Of a DNA stretch of 64,000 bases, positions 11,689-24,100 are shown piece by piece (the first letter of the stretch is position 1; every line of letters begins with the position of its first letter). A model generated the notes under the pieces. That model was not told the DNA's origin and did not search any database. It worked only from the letters and a program-made list of their open reading frames with translations. Both the position numbers and the translations under genes were made by a program. The stretch comes from Rebecca billardiae RCC1528 (taxonomy: Eukaryota; Haptophyta), in assembly GCA_965240325.2 (NCBI GenBank), contig OZ251230.1, forward strand, positions 558,001 through 622,000, in the 5' to 3' direction.

Positions 11689-13296
11689 TCAGTCGTCGAA
11701 GCCGTCGAGGCGCGCGGCCTCAGCGAACGGGTTGTCCTCCGCGGTGTACTCGAACTCCATGCCCGCCACCTCCACGGTGTCGCCGTCGACTGCGCCCGCC
11801 CGCTCCAGCGCGGCGTTCACGCCGATGGCCTTGAGCGTCTTGTGGAAGCGCAGCCGCGCCTCGTAGTAGTCCCAGTTGGTGCGGCGGATCATCCGCTCGA
11901 TGCCGTCGCCGCGGATGCAGTACACGCCGTGGAAGCTCTTCGGCTCGACGGTGAAGTCGCGCAGCCGGATGCGCGCGTCGAGCTCGCCGGACGCGGCGAG
12001 CGGCAGCGTGCCGCCGAACATCTCCGCCGGCGTGCCCTCGCCGTCCGCGATCAGCTGCTCGAGCTGGCGCTGCGTGCGCCGCATCAGCTCGTCGATGCGC
12101 TCGCCGGTCGCCGCGCTCACCGCCGCGAGCCGCGAGTGGCCCGCCGCCTCGGCGAGCTTGGGGCGCAGCTCGGCGAGGCGCTCGCGCACGTGGGGCAGGT
12201 CGATCTTGTTGAGCACGACGATCTGCACCTTGGTCGCCAGCGCGGGCGAGAAGAGCTCGAGCTCGGCGTTCACCGCCTGCAGGTCGCCCACCGGGTCGGG
12301 CGAGTCCCCGCTCACGACGTGCAGCAGCACGCGGCAGCGCTCAATGTGCCGCAGGAAGGCGCGCCCGAGCCCGACGCCGTCGTGCGCGCCCTCGAGCAGG
12401 CCGGGGATGTCGGCCATCACGAGCGTGGGCTCGCCGGATCTCGCCTGCGCGCTGTCCGCCCGGGGCCACACGCCCAGATTCGGCACCACCGTCGTGAACG
12501 GGTAGTCCGCGATCTTGGGCTTGGCGTTGGTCGCGGCGGCGAGCAGCGTCGACTTGCCCGCATTCGGGCAGCCGATCAGCCCGACGTCGGCGAGGAGCTT
12601 GAGCTCGAGCACGAGCCAGCGCTCCGCCCCGTCGTCGCCCTTATCGGCGAGCCGCGGCGTGTGGTTCTGGTGCGTCTTGAAGAACTCGTTCCCCCGCCCG
12701 CCCCGCCCGCCGCGCGCGACGCGCAGCTCGTCGCCGGCCGCCAGCAGCTCGCCCACGACCGTGCCGTCCTCCTCGAGCGACGCGACGGTGCCGACGGGCA
12801 CGGAGACGTACGTGTCCTGCCCGTCCGCGCCGCGCATGCTGCTCCCCTTCCCGTTCGTCCCCGGCGAGCCCGTGAAGTGGATCCTGGGCGGGCGGAGCGT
12901 GTTCAGGTTGGCGTCACACCGCAGGTACACGGAGCCGCCGTTGCCGCCGTCGCCGCCGTTCGGACCGCCGCGCGCCTCGCTCTTCTCGCGCCGGAAGGCG
13001 ACGCATCCGTCGCCGCCCTTGCCACCCTTCACGAAGATTCGCGCCCGGTCGTAGAAGAGCCACTCGGGATCGTCCCCCGTGTCCGGCATCATCTCGTCCT
13101 CCTCGTCGTCCTCCTCCCATGGCAGCGTGAAGGACGCGCGAACGGCCGCGCGCGCGTGGCCGGCGGTGGCGGGTGCTGCTCGCGTCGCGGCGAAGGCTCC
13201 CCGCTGCGAGTGCCAGCCCGCCGATGGGGCTGGGCCCGCCGCCGCCCAGCCCGCCGCCAGCCAGGCCGCCGTCCACGAGCACGCAGCGAGGGGCAT
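11689..13296 (-). CDS. Obg-family GTPase, probably plastid-targeted
   Basis: 535 residues, no intron. Obg/CgtA proteins are GTPases that bind the large ribosomal subunit and act in ribosome maturation; plant and algal homologues (ObgC) act in plastids. An N-terminal extension of about 80 residues, Ala/Arg-rich then acidic, could hold a transit peptide. Next comes the glycine-rich Obg fold (~residues 85-245: FVKGGKGGDGCVAFRREK, GGRGGRGNEFF). The G domain has G1 GCPNAGKST, switch I DYPFTTVVPNLG, G3 DIPGLLEGAHDGVGLG, G4 NKID and G5 SAATGE. The C-terminal OCT-type domain (SFHGVYCIRGDGIERMIRRT) is complete. The start is the ATG at 13296; 81 bp separate it from the divergent ankyrin gene. Plastid targeting is inferred. 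Confidence 0.93.
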   Translation of the reverse strand: MPLAACSWTAAWLAAGWAAAGPAPSAGWHSQRGAFAATRAAPATAGHARAAVRASFTLPWEEDDEEDEMMPDTGDDPEWLFYDRARIFVKGGKGGDGCVAFRREKSEARGGPNGGDGGNGGSVYLRCDANLNTLRPPRIHFTGSPGTNGKGSSMRGADGQDTYVSVPVGTVASLEEDGTVVGELLAAGDELRVARGGRGGRGNEFFKTHQNHTPRLADKGDDGAERWLVLELKLLADVGLIGCPNAGKSTLLAAATNAKPKIADYPFTTVVPNLGVWPRADSAQARSGEPTLVMADIPGLLEGAHDGVGLGRAFLRHIERCRVLLHVVSGDSPDPVGDLQAVNAELELFSPALATKVQIVVLNKIDLPHVRERLAELRPKLAEAAGHSRLAAVSAATGERIDELMRRTQRQLEQLIADGEGTPAEMFGGTLPLAASGELDARIRLRDFTVEPKSFHGVYCIRGDGIERMIRRTNWDYYEARLRFHKTLKAIGVNAALERAGAVDGDTVEVAGMEFEYTAEDNPFAEAARLDGFDD

Positions 13297-13377
13297 CGCG
13301 CCGATGCCGGTCGCGGACGCTCGCCGTCGACGTGCCGTCCAAGCCTGCTAACGAAATCCCGTCAACACATCGACACG
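13297..13377. promoter_or_regulatory. Short bidirectional promoter region (Obg / ankyrin pair)
   Basis: Only 81 bp separate the start codons of two divergent genes, so both promoters and 5' leaders must lie here or inside the neighbouring coding sequence. No TATA box or other motif stands out. Confidence 0.45.
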
Positions 13378-13821
13378 ATGGCGGCAGACCTGGTGGCGGA
13401 GGGGTGCACTCAGTTCCAGCTCACCAGCCTCATGAAGGCGGCGGTGCACGGAGACGTCCGCGCGGTGCGCGAGACGCTGGGCTCGACAAGTGCAAACTTG
13501 GATGCCGTCGATGCGCAAGGGCGGACCGCCCTCATCATCGCCGCGCGTGGCGGGCATGAGGGCGTGATACGCGAGCTACTGGCAGCCGGGGCCGACTGCG
13601 AGCCCGTGGACAGCGACGGCCACACTGCCGCGACAGTTGCGGCGGACGCAGGACACGACGCAGCCGCACGTCTCATCACGAGCGAGGTGACACGACGAGC
13701 TGCGCTCCGAGACGCCGTGCTGAGCCGCGCAGGCGGCAGCTCGAGCACGGCAGGGTCCATAGCCGCCCTGTTGGCCAAAGCGGGAGGCTCGTCATCTGGC
13801 CCCGCGGAGAGCCCATTCTAG
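13378..13821 (+). CDS. Small ankyrin-repeat protein
   Basis: 147 residues from ATG 13378 to TAG 13821. At least two ankyrin repeats: DAQGRTALIIAARGGHEGVI followed by RELLAAGADCEPVDSDGHTA, then TVAADAGHDAAARLI. A preceding half repeat is TSLMKAAVHGDVRAVRETL. The tail is Ser/Gly-rich. Ankyrin repeats bind other proteins; no catalytic part is present and the partner cannot be read from the sequence. The open frame extends far upstream, but only as an antisense shadow of the Obg gene, so the first ATG after the intergenic gap is preferred. Confidence 0.8.
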   Translation: MAADLVAEGCTQFQLTSLMKAAVHGDVRAVRETLGSTSANLDAVDAQGRTALIIAARGGHEGVIRELLAAGADCEPVDSDGHTAATVAADAGHDAAARLITSEVTRRAALRDAVLSRAGGSSSTAGSIAALLAKAGGSSSGPAESPF

Positions 13822-14786
13822 TAGTTGCATCATCCCCTCCTGTCGGTGGATGGAAAGGGCCAACGCTTGCAACCCGCATCGTCGTCGGGACGTACGACCA
13901 CTGCGGGCACGCGAGAAGCAGAGTCTCGTCCGGCGCCGGCGGATCAGTGCATCTCGCATCGTCATCATCACGTTTGTGAGTTGACGTCTGTGAGCGGCAG
14001 CATCGGCGTCATTACGGCTGACGAGAGCCTTGAGCATCGGGATCGCGCGCGGATCGCCGATCGGCCGCGTCATCAGTCAGAGCCCGCGCGGACCGGCGTC
14101 TGCGGTCTGGGACTGCCGGTCTGCCAGACGGCCGGCCCCACGCCTCACAGCGGGCTGCTCAGCACGGGGCCGGGCCAGACCGCGCCGCGCCCTGGCCCGC
14201 CAAACCGGGCGCCCTTGGCCGGCACACGGTCCCACAGCCACGGCCCGCGTCTCTCGTCCCGCAGCAGTGCTCAGTCGTGAGTCTCGGGGCGAGTCCGATC
14301 GTGACCGGCGCCGCTAGTCCGCATCGCCTCATTCATATCTGGTCATTCGGTACGACTTGTAACTACCTGCTACTAGTCTAGAGTAGACTATATAGAAGTA
14401 ACTAGTCGAGTACTCGCTGAGTGAGTCGTATACGACGGCGGTACAGTCGTATAATACTGGCGGCAGTAGCCAGTGAGCTAGGCTACTGTGATGTAACAGC
14501 AGTCGGCCTGTTGCAAATTGAATAAATACCAACATTACTGACTGACTAAGACTGCCGATGAGTCACTATGTCTATGTCATCGTCTATGACGATGGGGCGG
14601 CTCTGAGTCCGACGGCTCTGAGTCCGATCCGAGCTATGCCTACGTCGTAACTACCGGTACTGAGTGGCGTACGTTATACTAATACTACTATTAATATATA
14701 TATAAGAATAGTTTGATTATATATATAATTAATATAATATGATGGCCGGCCGGATCATGCCTTCACTGCTGCTAGCAGCGCATCAA

Positions 14787-14829
<43 letters not shown>

Positions 14830-15181
14830 CACTTGGCAGCATGACTTCATCATCAGCCCAGTGTCATGATCTGCTGATGATGATGGTGACGCGACGATGA
14901 TGATTGATCTGCCAACAGAGGGCCACCGAGGCAGCAAGGCCGGGACGAGCCCGGCCGACTTGCAGCGGCGGCTTCGTCATGACTCTTCCAGTGCGCCGTC
15001 AAAGTCCGCTTCCAGCAGCGCCTCGAGTGGCCGTGCAGCGTTCGCCTGCAACTGCAGCAGCGAAGACACCTGATGTGTGGCCGCGGCAGCGCACCGCGGG
15101 CGGGAGGGCGTAGGCGCGGTCGGCGGTGCGTTGTCGTGGACGTGGAGAGCAGGTGGTGCTGGTCAGCACCGCCCATGGCAG
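13822..15181. other. Spacer with AT-rich tract and (AG)n microsatellite
   Basis: There is no convincing gene. The stretch holds AT-rich sequence at about 14675-14742 and a dinucleotide repeat at 14790-14827. It also contains CTACTAGTCTAGAGTAGACT-type short palindromic sequence around 14370-14410. It separates the 3' ends of two convergent genes. Confidence 0.6.
14790..14827. repeat. (AG)n microsatellite
   Basis: About 19 uninterrupted AG units. Confidence 0.95.
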
Positions 15182-18100
15182 TCATCGCAGGTCGCGTGCG
15201 ATCGAAGGCGCCGGCGCGGCGCGCGGCGCGCCACGCACCCGCTGCTGCAGCTCCTGGGTCAGGTGGCTGGCGAAGCCAAACTTCTCCTGCCAGTGCTCGA
15301 CAGCGGGCTGCAGCGTGTGCAGCAGGTGCCGCCGGCGTGGCTGGTGCGCTGCGGCCATCTCACGGATCTTCGTCCAGAACTGCGGCCTGCGCTCGGTGAT
15401 CACATCGCCCTCCTCGCGCTCCAGCGCTAGCGCGTCGTCGACAAGCTTCCGCGCGTGGCGGGCCGCGCCGATCTCCGCTTCGACCCAGCTCATCAGCTCA
15501 CGCACGCGCGGCAGGTAGCGGCGGTGGTCCCGCACCTCGGCAGCGTCCACGTCCGCCCGCACCTCCTCCGCGTCGTCGCGCGTGATCGCCGCGGTGGCGG
15601 AGCGGTGCGAGCCGGGCCGGCCACCGCGCGTGGAGAGCAGCGTCTGCACGACGGCCATCTCATTCGCCTCCTCTCGCACCGCGTCGTCGAGCGGCGTGTT
15701 GCCAAATCTGGCCCAGAGGGAGATCGGCGCAAAAAGGGGGGGGGGGCGCCCGGGTAGCGGTGATGAGCGCATGCGCGTGCGTGCGCGCGCGCGCACGCGC
15801 GCGCGCGGCGTGGCGCGGCGGCGCTCGCGGCAAGGCAGAGGCGCGCGCACGCCCGTCGCCAGCCCCACGCCCCGCTCCGCGCGCACACCGGTCCTCGACG
15901 TTCAAGTCGATGGCTGGCAGGTCGAGCAGGAAATGGACGGCGTGCACGCGCCCACACGAGGCGGCGAGGTGCAGCGGGCGGCGGCCGTCGTGGTCGCCAA
16001 TGTTCGGGTCGCAGCGGTGGTCGACCAGCCGCTGCAGGGTGTGCACGTCATTGCACGCCGCCGCGGTGCAGAACTCCACCGGCGCGTCGAACGTGCCCAT
16101 GTGCGCGCCGTGCCGCAGCAGGAGCGCAGACACGTCTGCGTGCTGGCTGAGGAACGCCTCCTGCAGCGGCGTGCGCCCGCACAGATCGGACGCGTTCACG
16201 TCGGCGTGGTGGCCGATCAGCAGCCGCGCGTTGTCCACGCAGCCCTCCGCCGCGGCGATGTGCAGAGGCGTGCGCGCGCTGTAGTTGGCGGTGTTCACAT
16301 CTTCAGAGTCAAAGGCGACGAGGTAGCGCAGCTGCTCGTGCGCGCCCGCGTCGGCGGCGACGGCGCAGAGCAAGTCCGCGATGTGCGCGCACAGCCGCTG
16401 CGCGCCGTGCGCAAGCAGCAGCTCCGCTGCCGGGCCCTGCCGGTGCAGCAGCGCGTCGTGCAGTGGCGTCGTGCCGTGCCTGTCGGCAATATTGACGTCT
16501 GCGTTGCACGCGATGAGCAGCTCGAGCACGCTCACGTGGCCCGCGCATGCCGCGACGTGCAGGGGTCGTCGTCCATCGTAGTCGCCACGGTTCACGTCGA
16601 TCTCCCGCGCCGTGAGCAGCTGTCTCACCCTGTCCAGCTCGCCCTTGTTGCACGCGCCGCACAGCCGGACGACATGAAGATCCTCCCGCTTCTTCTTCGC
16701 GCTCGCGATGATCTGTGGAGCCGATGGAGGACCGGGGGATAGGGCGAGGGGCGCGTAAACCTCGCGGGCGCACGCGAACACGAGCGCGCGGCGCCGCGCG
16801 AACGCCTCGCGCGCGCTGGCGCGCGACGCCACCTTCTGGATGGTGCTGAGCCCCTCTTCGGCCGCCTCTCGGCCCGTGCTGCTCGCGCGTGACAGCGCGG
16901 AGCGGTGCGACCGCGCGCTCCGGTGCGACCGCATGCTCTTTGAGTCGTCGTGCCCGGAGGCCCTCGACTTGTGCGAGCGTGAGGAGAGGGGGCCTGCGTG
17001 CGAGCGCGCGCGCATGCCGGCGCGTGTGAGCTGGGCGTCGGCGCGCGTCGGGCAGCTGAGGGCGCGGTCGCGCGCGAGCGCTCACCTCCGGCTGCGCCCG
17101 CGTGCCGCATCGCGTTGTCCATGATCACGTCCTCCTGGTTGGGGAAGGATTTGAGCAGGAGCTTGTACCGCTCGGCCGTGAGTGCGAACAGCTTGGTCTC
17201 CTGCGCGTGCGTCGAGCGCGCGTTGCTCACGTGGCGCATGCCGAAGACGAACGGCAGCTCGGCGAGCGTCTCGCCCGGCTGCACGAGCTCGAGCGGCCCC
17301 GTGTCCGCGTCATCCGCGTCCTCCTCCTCGTCGAAGATCTCGACGACGCCGGTCTCGACGATGAAGAGCTCCTTGCACACGTCGGTCACGCGGAAGAGCA
17401 CAGTCTCGGGCTCGACCGTGCGCTCGCGCAGCAGCGACGAGAGCCGGTCGACGAAGCCGTCCGAGCATCCCTTGAAGAGCGCGCACTCGCCCACGAGCGC
17501 GCGGTTCGTGTACGCCGAGACCTCGATCTGCAGCGAGATCGGCATCTGCGCGTAGATCTGCTCGTCGGGCACGGCGGAGAGCGACGCGTCGCGCAGCCGC
17601 GCCTGAAAGAACCCGCCGATCTGCGCCTTGAGCCCAGCCGGCACCGTGAGCTGGTTGAGGTACACCTGCACCAGCTCGAGCTGAGCGCGCTTGGTGATGA
17701 TCTCGTCGTCCTGGCGCATCACGAGCGCCGAGATCTTGCCGACCGCGAACGCGTAGATGGTGAAGTTGAGGAGCATGAGGAACAGGCCGAAGCCGATCTC
17801 GTAGAAGTTGGCGGGCACCTGCGAGATGCCGAGCGTCGTGATCGCCGAGATACAGAAGAACATCGAGGCCACGTACCGCATCGCCAGGATCATCGCGGGC
17901 GAGGCGGCGGTGCCGTCCTCGAGCGCGCCGCCAGCAGCCACGACCATGTCGGCGGTCGTGCCGCCAACGGTCGCCGCGTTCGCGTTGAACTGCTGGGGCC
18001 ACGCGCTCTCCTCGAGCTGCGCGAGCGCGGAGTAGCCGAACACGTTCCACAGGCACGCGCACACGTGCGCCGTGAGCAGGATGATGCCGTTGTACTGCAC

Positions 18101-21100
18101 GAGCCCGACCAGCAGGTTGTCGTCCGTCTTGGCGCGCTCAAACGCGCGGTAGCCGCGCCACGCGTGCCGCAGGTTGACGAGCTTGAGCACGCGCAGCGCG
18201 AGGACGACGAGGCCGCGGTTGCCCAGCGCGAGCGCAAGCAGGTCGAGCGGCAGCGCGCCCGCCATGTCCATGCTGAAGTCGTGCGACAGGTAGTGGTGCC
18301 GGATCTCGAGCGGCCGGTAGATGGTGACCGACTTGGAGTCGACAAACGAGGTGCAGAAGCGCACGCCCACGCGCAGCAGGTAGAAACCGTCGAGCGTGTA
18401 GTACAGCGGCCAGACCCACGCGATGCGCTCGGCCTCGCGGGCGAAGCAGAGATGCACGGGCAGCTGCAGGCAGTCCCACACGACCAGCGCGAGGAACAGC
18501 GCGTCGAAGAGCCGGTACGCCCTCGAGGTGTGAGCGAGGACCCACCACGGCCGCGTGGTGCCGGCGCCTGCGCTGTCAGCCGCAGCGGCGGCGCCGCCGC
18601 CACCGCCCTCAGAGACCGCACTCGACTCGGCGCGATCAATCAGCCAGCGGCGTACGCACGAGCGCACGCGTGCGGAGAGCGAGACGCCCGCGGCCTCGCG
18701 CGCGCGCGTCTCCGCCGCCTGCTTCTGCAGCTGCCGCACCGCTTCGCGCAGAGCCCGCCTGAGCTGCTCCCACGTGCTGCCGGGGACGTCGGCGCTCGTG
18801 GCGGCGCCAGCGGCGTCAAGGGCGCCCGCGTCGCCATTGGCGCCGGGGGCCTTGGGTGCGACGAGAGCAGAGAGCTTGGCGAGGCTACTGCGCCTGCCGA
18901 CAGCGCGTGGCGCGTCGGTACCGTCAGAGCTCGCCGCGCCGTGCGCGAGGCTCTCGGTGGAGCCCGCCGGCTTCCGTGGCCCGGCATCCGGAGTGCCGCC
19001 GTCGGCGTCGTTGGCGGCGGGCGCACGGCCAGCCGCAGCCCCGGGCCCGTTGGCGGCGACCGCGGTAGCGGCAGCGGCGGCGGCAGCGGCGGCAGAGGTG
19101 CTGCCGATCCGCACGCCGGGCAGTCGCGCCGAGTACCACGCGGCGATCTCGGCCGTCGTGGCGGTGGCGGCGGCGGGCACAGCCGACTTGACAATCGCAG
19201 CGAACGCCGACGATGACACGGCAGCCTTTGGCTTCAGCTTGCCGCCGTCGATGCGAGTGCCGAGCGCGGTGCTCACGCTCACAAGCGCGTCCGTGCTCCC
19301 GAGCGCACGCGCAAGCGCGTCTGCGGCCGCCTCGGCCGCGCCCATCTCGTAGCCAGCGGTGTCATGCAGCCCGCCGCCTCCGCCGCCCGCGCCTGCAGCT
19401 GCGGGTGCCGCCTGCCGCCCCAAAGCACGCGCGTTGGTGCCCAGGCGAAGCGACGGCATGAGGATCTCGGCGGCTCCCTCGCCTTGCGCGGCGCGCGCCG
19501 TCTGCTCGTCCTCCGCCTGCTCCGCCTCAGCGTCGGCGAGCACCCACGCCGCCGCGCCCACGTAGAACTGCGAGGGGCTGAGCGCACGCGGCCGCGCGTG
19601 CGAGATTGAGATCTCATCGCTGGCGGCGGCGCGCGCGCTGTCAGCGCCGCTCGAGTCCACGTGCGCGTGGAGACTCTCGCGGCCACGCCGCCGGCCGTGC
19701 AGCTCGGCCGACGCGTCGATCAGGTGCGCCATCAGCGCGCGCACCTCCGAGCCGCCCAGCTCGCCCAGTCGGTCCTGCAGCTGGCGCACGTCCCGCCAGT
19801 GGACCGCACCGCGGCCGTGGCGGTCAAAGACACGGTACAGCTGGTGCAGCACGGACACGGTCTCGACGAGTGAGTCGGGAAAGCGCGAGGCGGCGGCGGC
19901 CGCGGCGGCGTGCTGCTCGGCTTGCTGCTCGGCCGCCGCGCGCTGTATGCGTGCGGCAATCGCCGTGCAAGGGCTGCGCGTCACCCCAAATCGGCCGCGC
20001 CGGCTGTCGTCGGGCGTGCTGAGGCTCGTCGCCGCTGGCGCGCGATCTCGCGCGGTGCTCGCCGCCGCAGAGGGCCCCATCGGGGCCACCGACGCGCTGC
20101 TGGACGAAGACATCTTCGAGAGCGACACTGCGCTGCTTCGCTCGTTGATCGCGCTGCCGCCGCTCTGCTCGCCCGGCTTGACTCTGCTGCCGCCGAGCGG
20201 CGAGGTTGACGAGTCGTTATCGAGGACCATGCAGCGCCGCCGCATGTCGAGCACCGTCGAGGCGGCCGAGCCGTGCTGGCTCGAGCCGTGCTGGCTCGCT
20301 CGCTCGTCCGACATGGCGGGAGGGCCAGCCCCCCGCTCGAAGCGCGAAGTTGCCGCTTGCGGACTCAGGTGCGTCGAGGCGGGCGCGGTCGACTTGCGCA
20401 TCCACGCCGCGACCGCGTCAGATGACGTGCGGAGTGCGCCGCTTCGGCGCAAGGCGGAGCTGCCCGAGCGCGCACCACCCCGCAGCGACCAATTGCTGTG
20501 CTGCGAGGCGGCAGGCGAGGCAAGCGCCGAGCCAGCCGCCGCCTCCTGCAGCGCGGTCGCCGCGTCCACAAGCGTTCGCACAAAGGTGGAGGAGAAGAAG
20601 ACGATGCCGTACCCGAGCTCGGAGAGGAACATCGGCAATCGCGCCGGCCGGCGAGGGAGGCTGTCCTGCTCGTCGGCCGGGACACTCCGTCGGCCGCGCT
20701 TCGGGCTGGCACCGGCCGACCGGCGGCCGCGCTTCGGGCTGGCACCGGCCGACCGGCGGCCGCGCTTCGGGCTGGCCCCAGCCGAGAGGCGCTCGCTCCC
20801 TGACGCATGTGCCACGGCGCTCGAGCACGCAGCCTGGAGCGTTGCCCACGACGCGGCCTGCTTCTCGCCCACATCCCCTGAGCTCGACTGCCACTGCGGG
20901 TCCGCGCTGTCGTCCATCTTCGCGCGCCTGGACATGTCGGGCGACTTGCGCGGCGGCTGCCGCCTGACCGTGTCAGGTGTCAGGCGTCCTGGCTGGCGCG
21001 CAAAGATCGAGCCACGGGGCTCGGCCCGCCTCATCGTGTTGGGCGACGGGCGCTGCGGCTGCCGCGCAAAGATGGAGCCGCGGCGCTCGCCGCGCCTGGC

Positions 21101-24100
21101 GTCCTCGTCAGCCGCCGCATCAGCGGCAATGCGCTTCGCGCTGCGCGGCGCGACGGGGCCGAGGCTCGCGGCGAGCTCGTCGTAGATCTCGGCGACAACG
21201 TGCTCGAGTAGCTCCGTGCCAAAGCCGCAGTCCGTGCTCAGGATCTCTCGGAGGGCCTTCTCCTCCGCGCGCTGCCGCTCGGCCGGGTCCAGGCCCACGC
21301 GTGCGGCCACGCTGAGCTTCAGCGAAAACGCTCGCTTGAGTAGGCTCAGTCCAGCCTGCGCTCTGGGCAGCCGGAGGACGAGCGGCAGAAATGCGGCGCG
21401 CGAAAAGCCCGCCTTGCTCTCGTTGGGCGGCGCGTCGACGCGGTGCAGCTTGCGCCCCGCGCCTGCGCCCGCGCCCTCAGCCACGGCCTGCGCGCATGCG
21501 TGCGTGCTCAGCGCGCCCGGCACACCCGGCGCGTCGCCGTGACGCGCGGGGCCTTCGGCTGCAGGCGCGATGCCCTCCGTCGACGCGGGGCCTCCCTCGC
21601 CACTGACCGCCCTGCCCTGTGCGCGGAACTCCAAGTCGCTCTCACTCTCACTCGAACCATCGTCCTCATCGATTGTCGCCCGGCCACGCCTACCGCCGTG
21701 CTCGCCGTCAATGTCCGTATCCAACAGCTCGTCCTCCAACGAGTCCTGCGAGCTCGCGTCGTCGAGGCCGTCGTTCACAGCGTACAGGCCGATCCAGTCG
21801 TCCACCGAGCGCTCGAGTAGCGCGAACAGCCTCGAATGCAGCCCGCCGAGCTCGGCGAGCGAGCGCGAGAGCGACTTGAGCTCGAGCTCGAGCTCGCACC
21901 TCGTGCGCTGCTTTGCGGTGAGTGTCTGCGCGCGATGCTGCGTGCGCACGTGCAGCTTGGTGAGAAGGTTGGCCATGTCGTAAATCCGCGTCACCTTGAA
22001 GAGCGCTTGCAGCTTGGCATCGCCCGCATACGCCTCCGGGATCTTCGCCGAGCACTGATGCACGAGCAGCGCCGCCACCTCGTTGTTGTGCTCGAGCGCG
22101 TGGACGAGCGCTGTGCTGCCCCAGCGGTCCACCGCGCGCACATCCGCCATCGCGGAGATCAGGCAGTGCGTCGTGGAGACCGAGCCGGCGCACACGGCGA
22201 GGTGCAACGGCGTGCGTGCGTCGTAGTCCGCCGCGTGGAAAGGCGCTCCCGCCTGCACCAAGAAGCGCACCTCGTCGACATCACCCGCGGAGGCGGACGC
22301 GCACAGTCGTGCAAAGACAGTCTTGGGGTTGGCGCGCGCTCCGCGCTGCGCGTGCAGCTGCGCGACGAGCTCGTGGCCGTTGTTGAGCGCGTCATCGATG
22401 GGCTTGTTGCCCCAGCGATCGCGAAGAGTAACGTCAGCAAGCGCGCCCACCAGGCTCTCCACCAGCCGCAGGTCACCCTCGGCCGATGCCAAGTGGAGCG
22501 CCGAGCGGCCGTCATAGTCCACGGTGTTGATGTTGATGCCGTGAGACAGGAGCGTCTGCACGTGCGCAACCGAGCCGCTGCTGACCGCCTCGAGCAAGAG
22601 CGCCGCGGGCCGCTCGAGATGCAGTGCCGCGCCGTGCGCCTTGAGTACGGACGCGACCTCGGAGTGGTCCGAGACGATCGCATCGCGCAGCGGCGTCGCG
22701 TTCCAGCGGTCTGTGAGGGACGTGCTCGCTCCTAGCTCGCACAGCAGCGCGACGACCTTGGCGTTGCCCTCAGCTGCTGCGAGGTGAAGCGTCGTGCGCT
22801 TGTCGTAGTTGCCAGCGTTCACGTCAAGGCCCTTTGCGGCGAGCGCGCGCACCGTCTCCACGTCGCCGATCGAGGCCGCGTAGCTCATCTGCGTGATCGC
22901 CTCCTCGTTCCCCTCCACGATCGTCTTCTGGATGACGGCGCGCAGGGCTGCGCGTGCGCGGCAGCGCGCGCGGCGCGATCCGCGAGGTGGCCGGGGCGGC
23001 ACGGCGTGAGGCGCGCGGCGAGCACATCTGCGGGCGCCGCCGTGCGTGTCCGCGGCCGTAGCCACCCGTACGACGCGTGCGGCGGCTCGCACCTTCAAAC
23101 TCCTCCTGCTCGTCCTCAGAGAGTGACCCGCCGAGGCCGGCGGCCGCTTCCGCCACTGTGCCCTGCCGATCGAGTCCAAACTTGCGCAGCATGTTGTGCA
23201 CGATCAAGTCCGCCTGCTCGGGGTACGACGCGATGATGTCATCGTAGTCGCTGCCGGTGATGACCAGCAACGTCACGTCGCCGGCAGCGGTGGCCGACAC
23301 CGTGAACGGCTGCTGGATGCCGAGGAAGAAGCACAGCTCACCCACCACCTGACCCGCACCCACGTCGGAGCGAAGGGTCGACGTGTGCACGTCCCCCTTC
23401 TTCACGTGCACGGAGCCGTTGGTCAGCCAGAGCAGCTCGCGCGAGCCCTCGCCCTGATGAAAGAGCACCTCGAGAGGCATCACATACCGCTCCCTGAGCG
23501 CGATCACGATCTGGTTGAGGAAGCGCGGGTTGCAGCCTTGGAACACCCACGTGCCCTGCACATGCAGCGAGTGGGTCGCCGAGGCGACCTTGACCCTGAG
23601 CGAGAGCGGCATCTGGTGGAAGATCGTCTCCGTCGAGCTCGAGCGCTTCGCATGCTGGAACTCGAAGTGCGAACGGATCTTCTTCGTGACCGACTGCGGC
23701 AGGCTGCGCCTCGCGCAATATTCATCCACTGCATGCAGCAGCTCCTTGAAGTACGCGGTGTTCTCGTCCACCCGGACCAGGTAGTGGAAGAGCGTACCGA
23801 GCACGAACGCGTAGAACACCTGGTCGTGCGCGTGCGTGCGTGCGTGGGAGCGTCCCGCGCAGCGCAGGGCGCAGCGGTGGTGGCGCGCCTCAGTCGGTGA
23901 TGAGTCAGACAACCCGACCGAGCCAACGCGATGAGCGCTGCAAGGCCGCATGCGCCCGCCCACTGACTGCGCGCACGATTTGCACAATGCAGATGAGAAT
24001 GGCGAAGGCGAGTTCGTTCATCTTGGTGATGACGAGCGTGCCGTACCCCAGCGCCGAGATGCCCGACCAAGCCATGTAGAGCGAGAGGAGGTAGCGCTGC

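Noticed and set aside
11842-13377. Plus-strand extension of the ankyrin gene over the Obg gene
   Set aside because: It is the antisense of a well-supported GTPase and has no domain; the ATG at 13378 gives the complete ankyrin protein.
16625-23179. Treating the ankyrin-linker-channel frame as an independent gene
   Set aside because: The intron at 22948-23092 joins it in frame to the upstream nucleotide-binding domain, and its apparent start is intron sequence.
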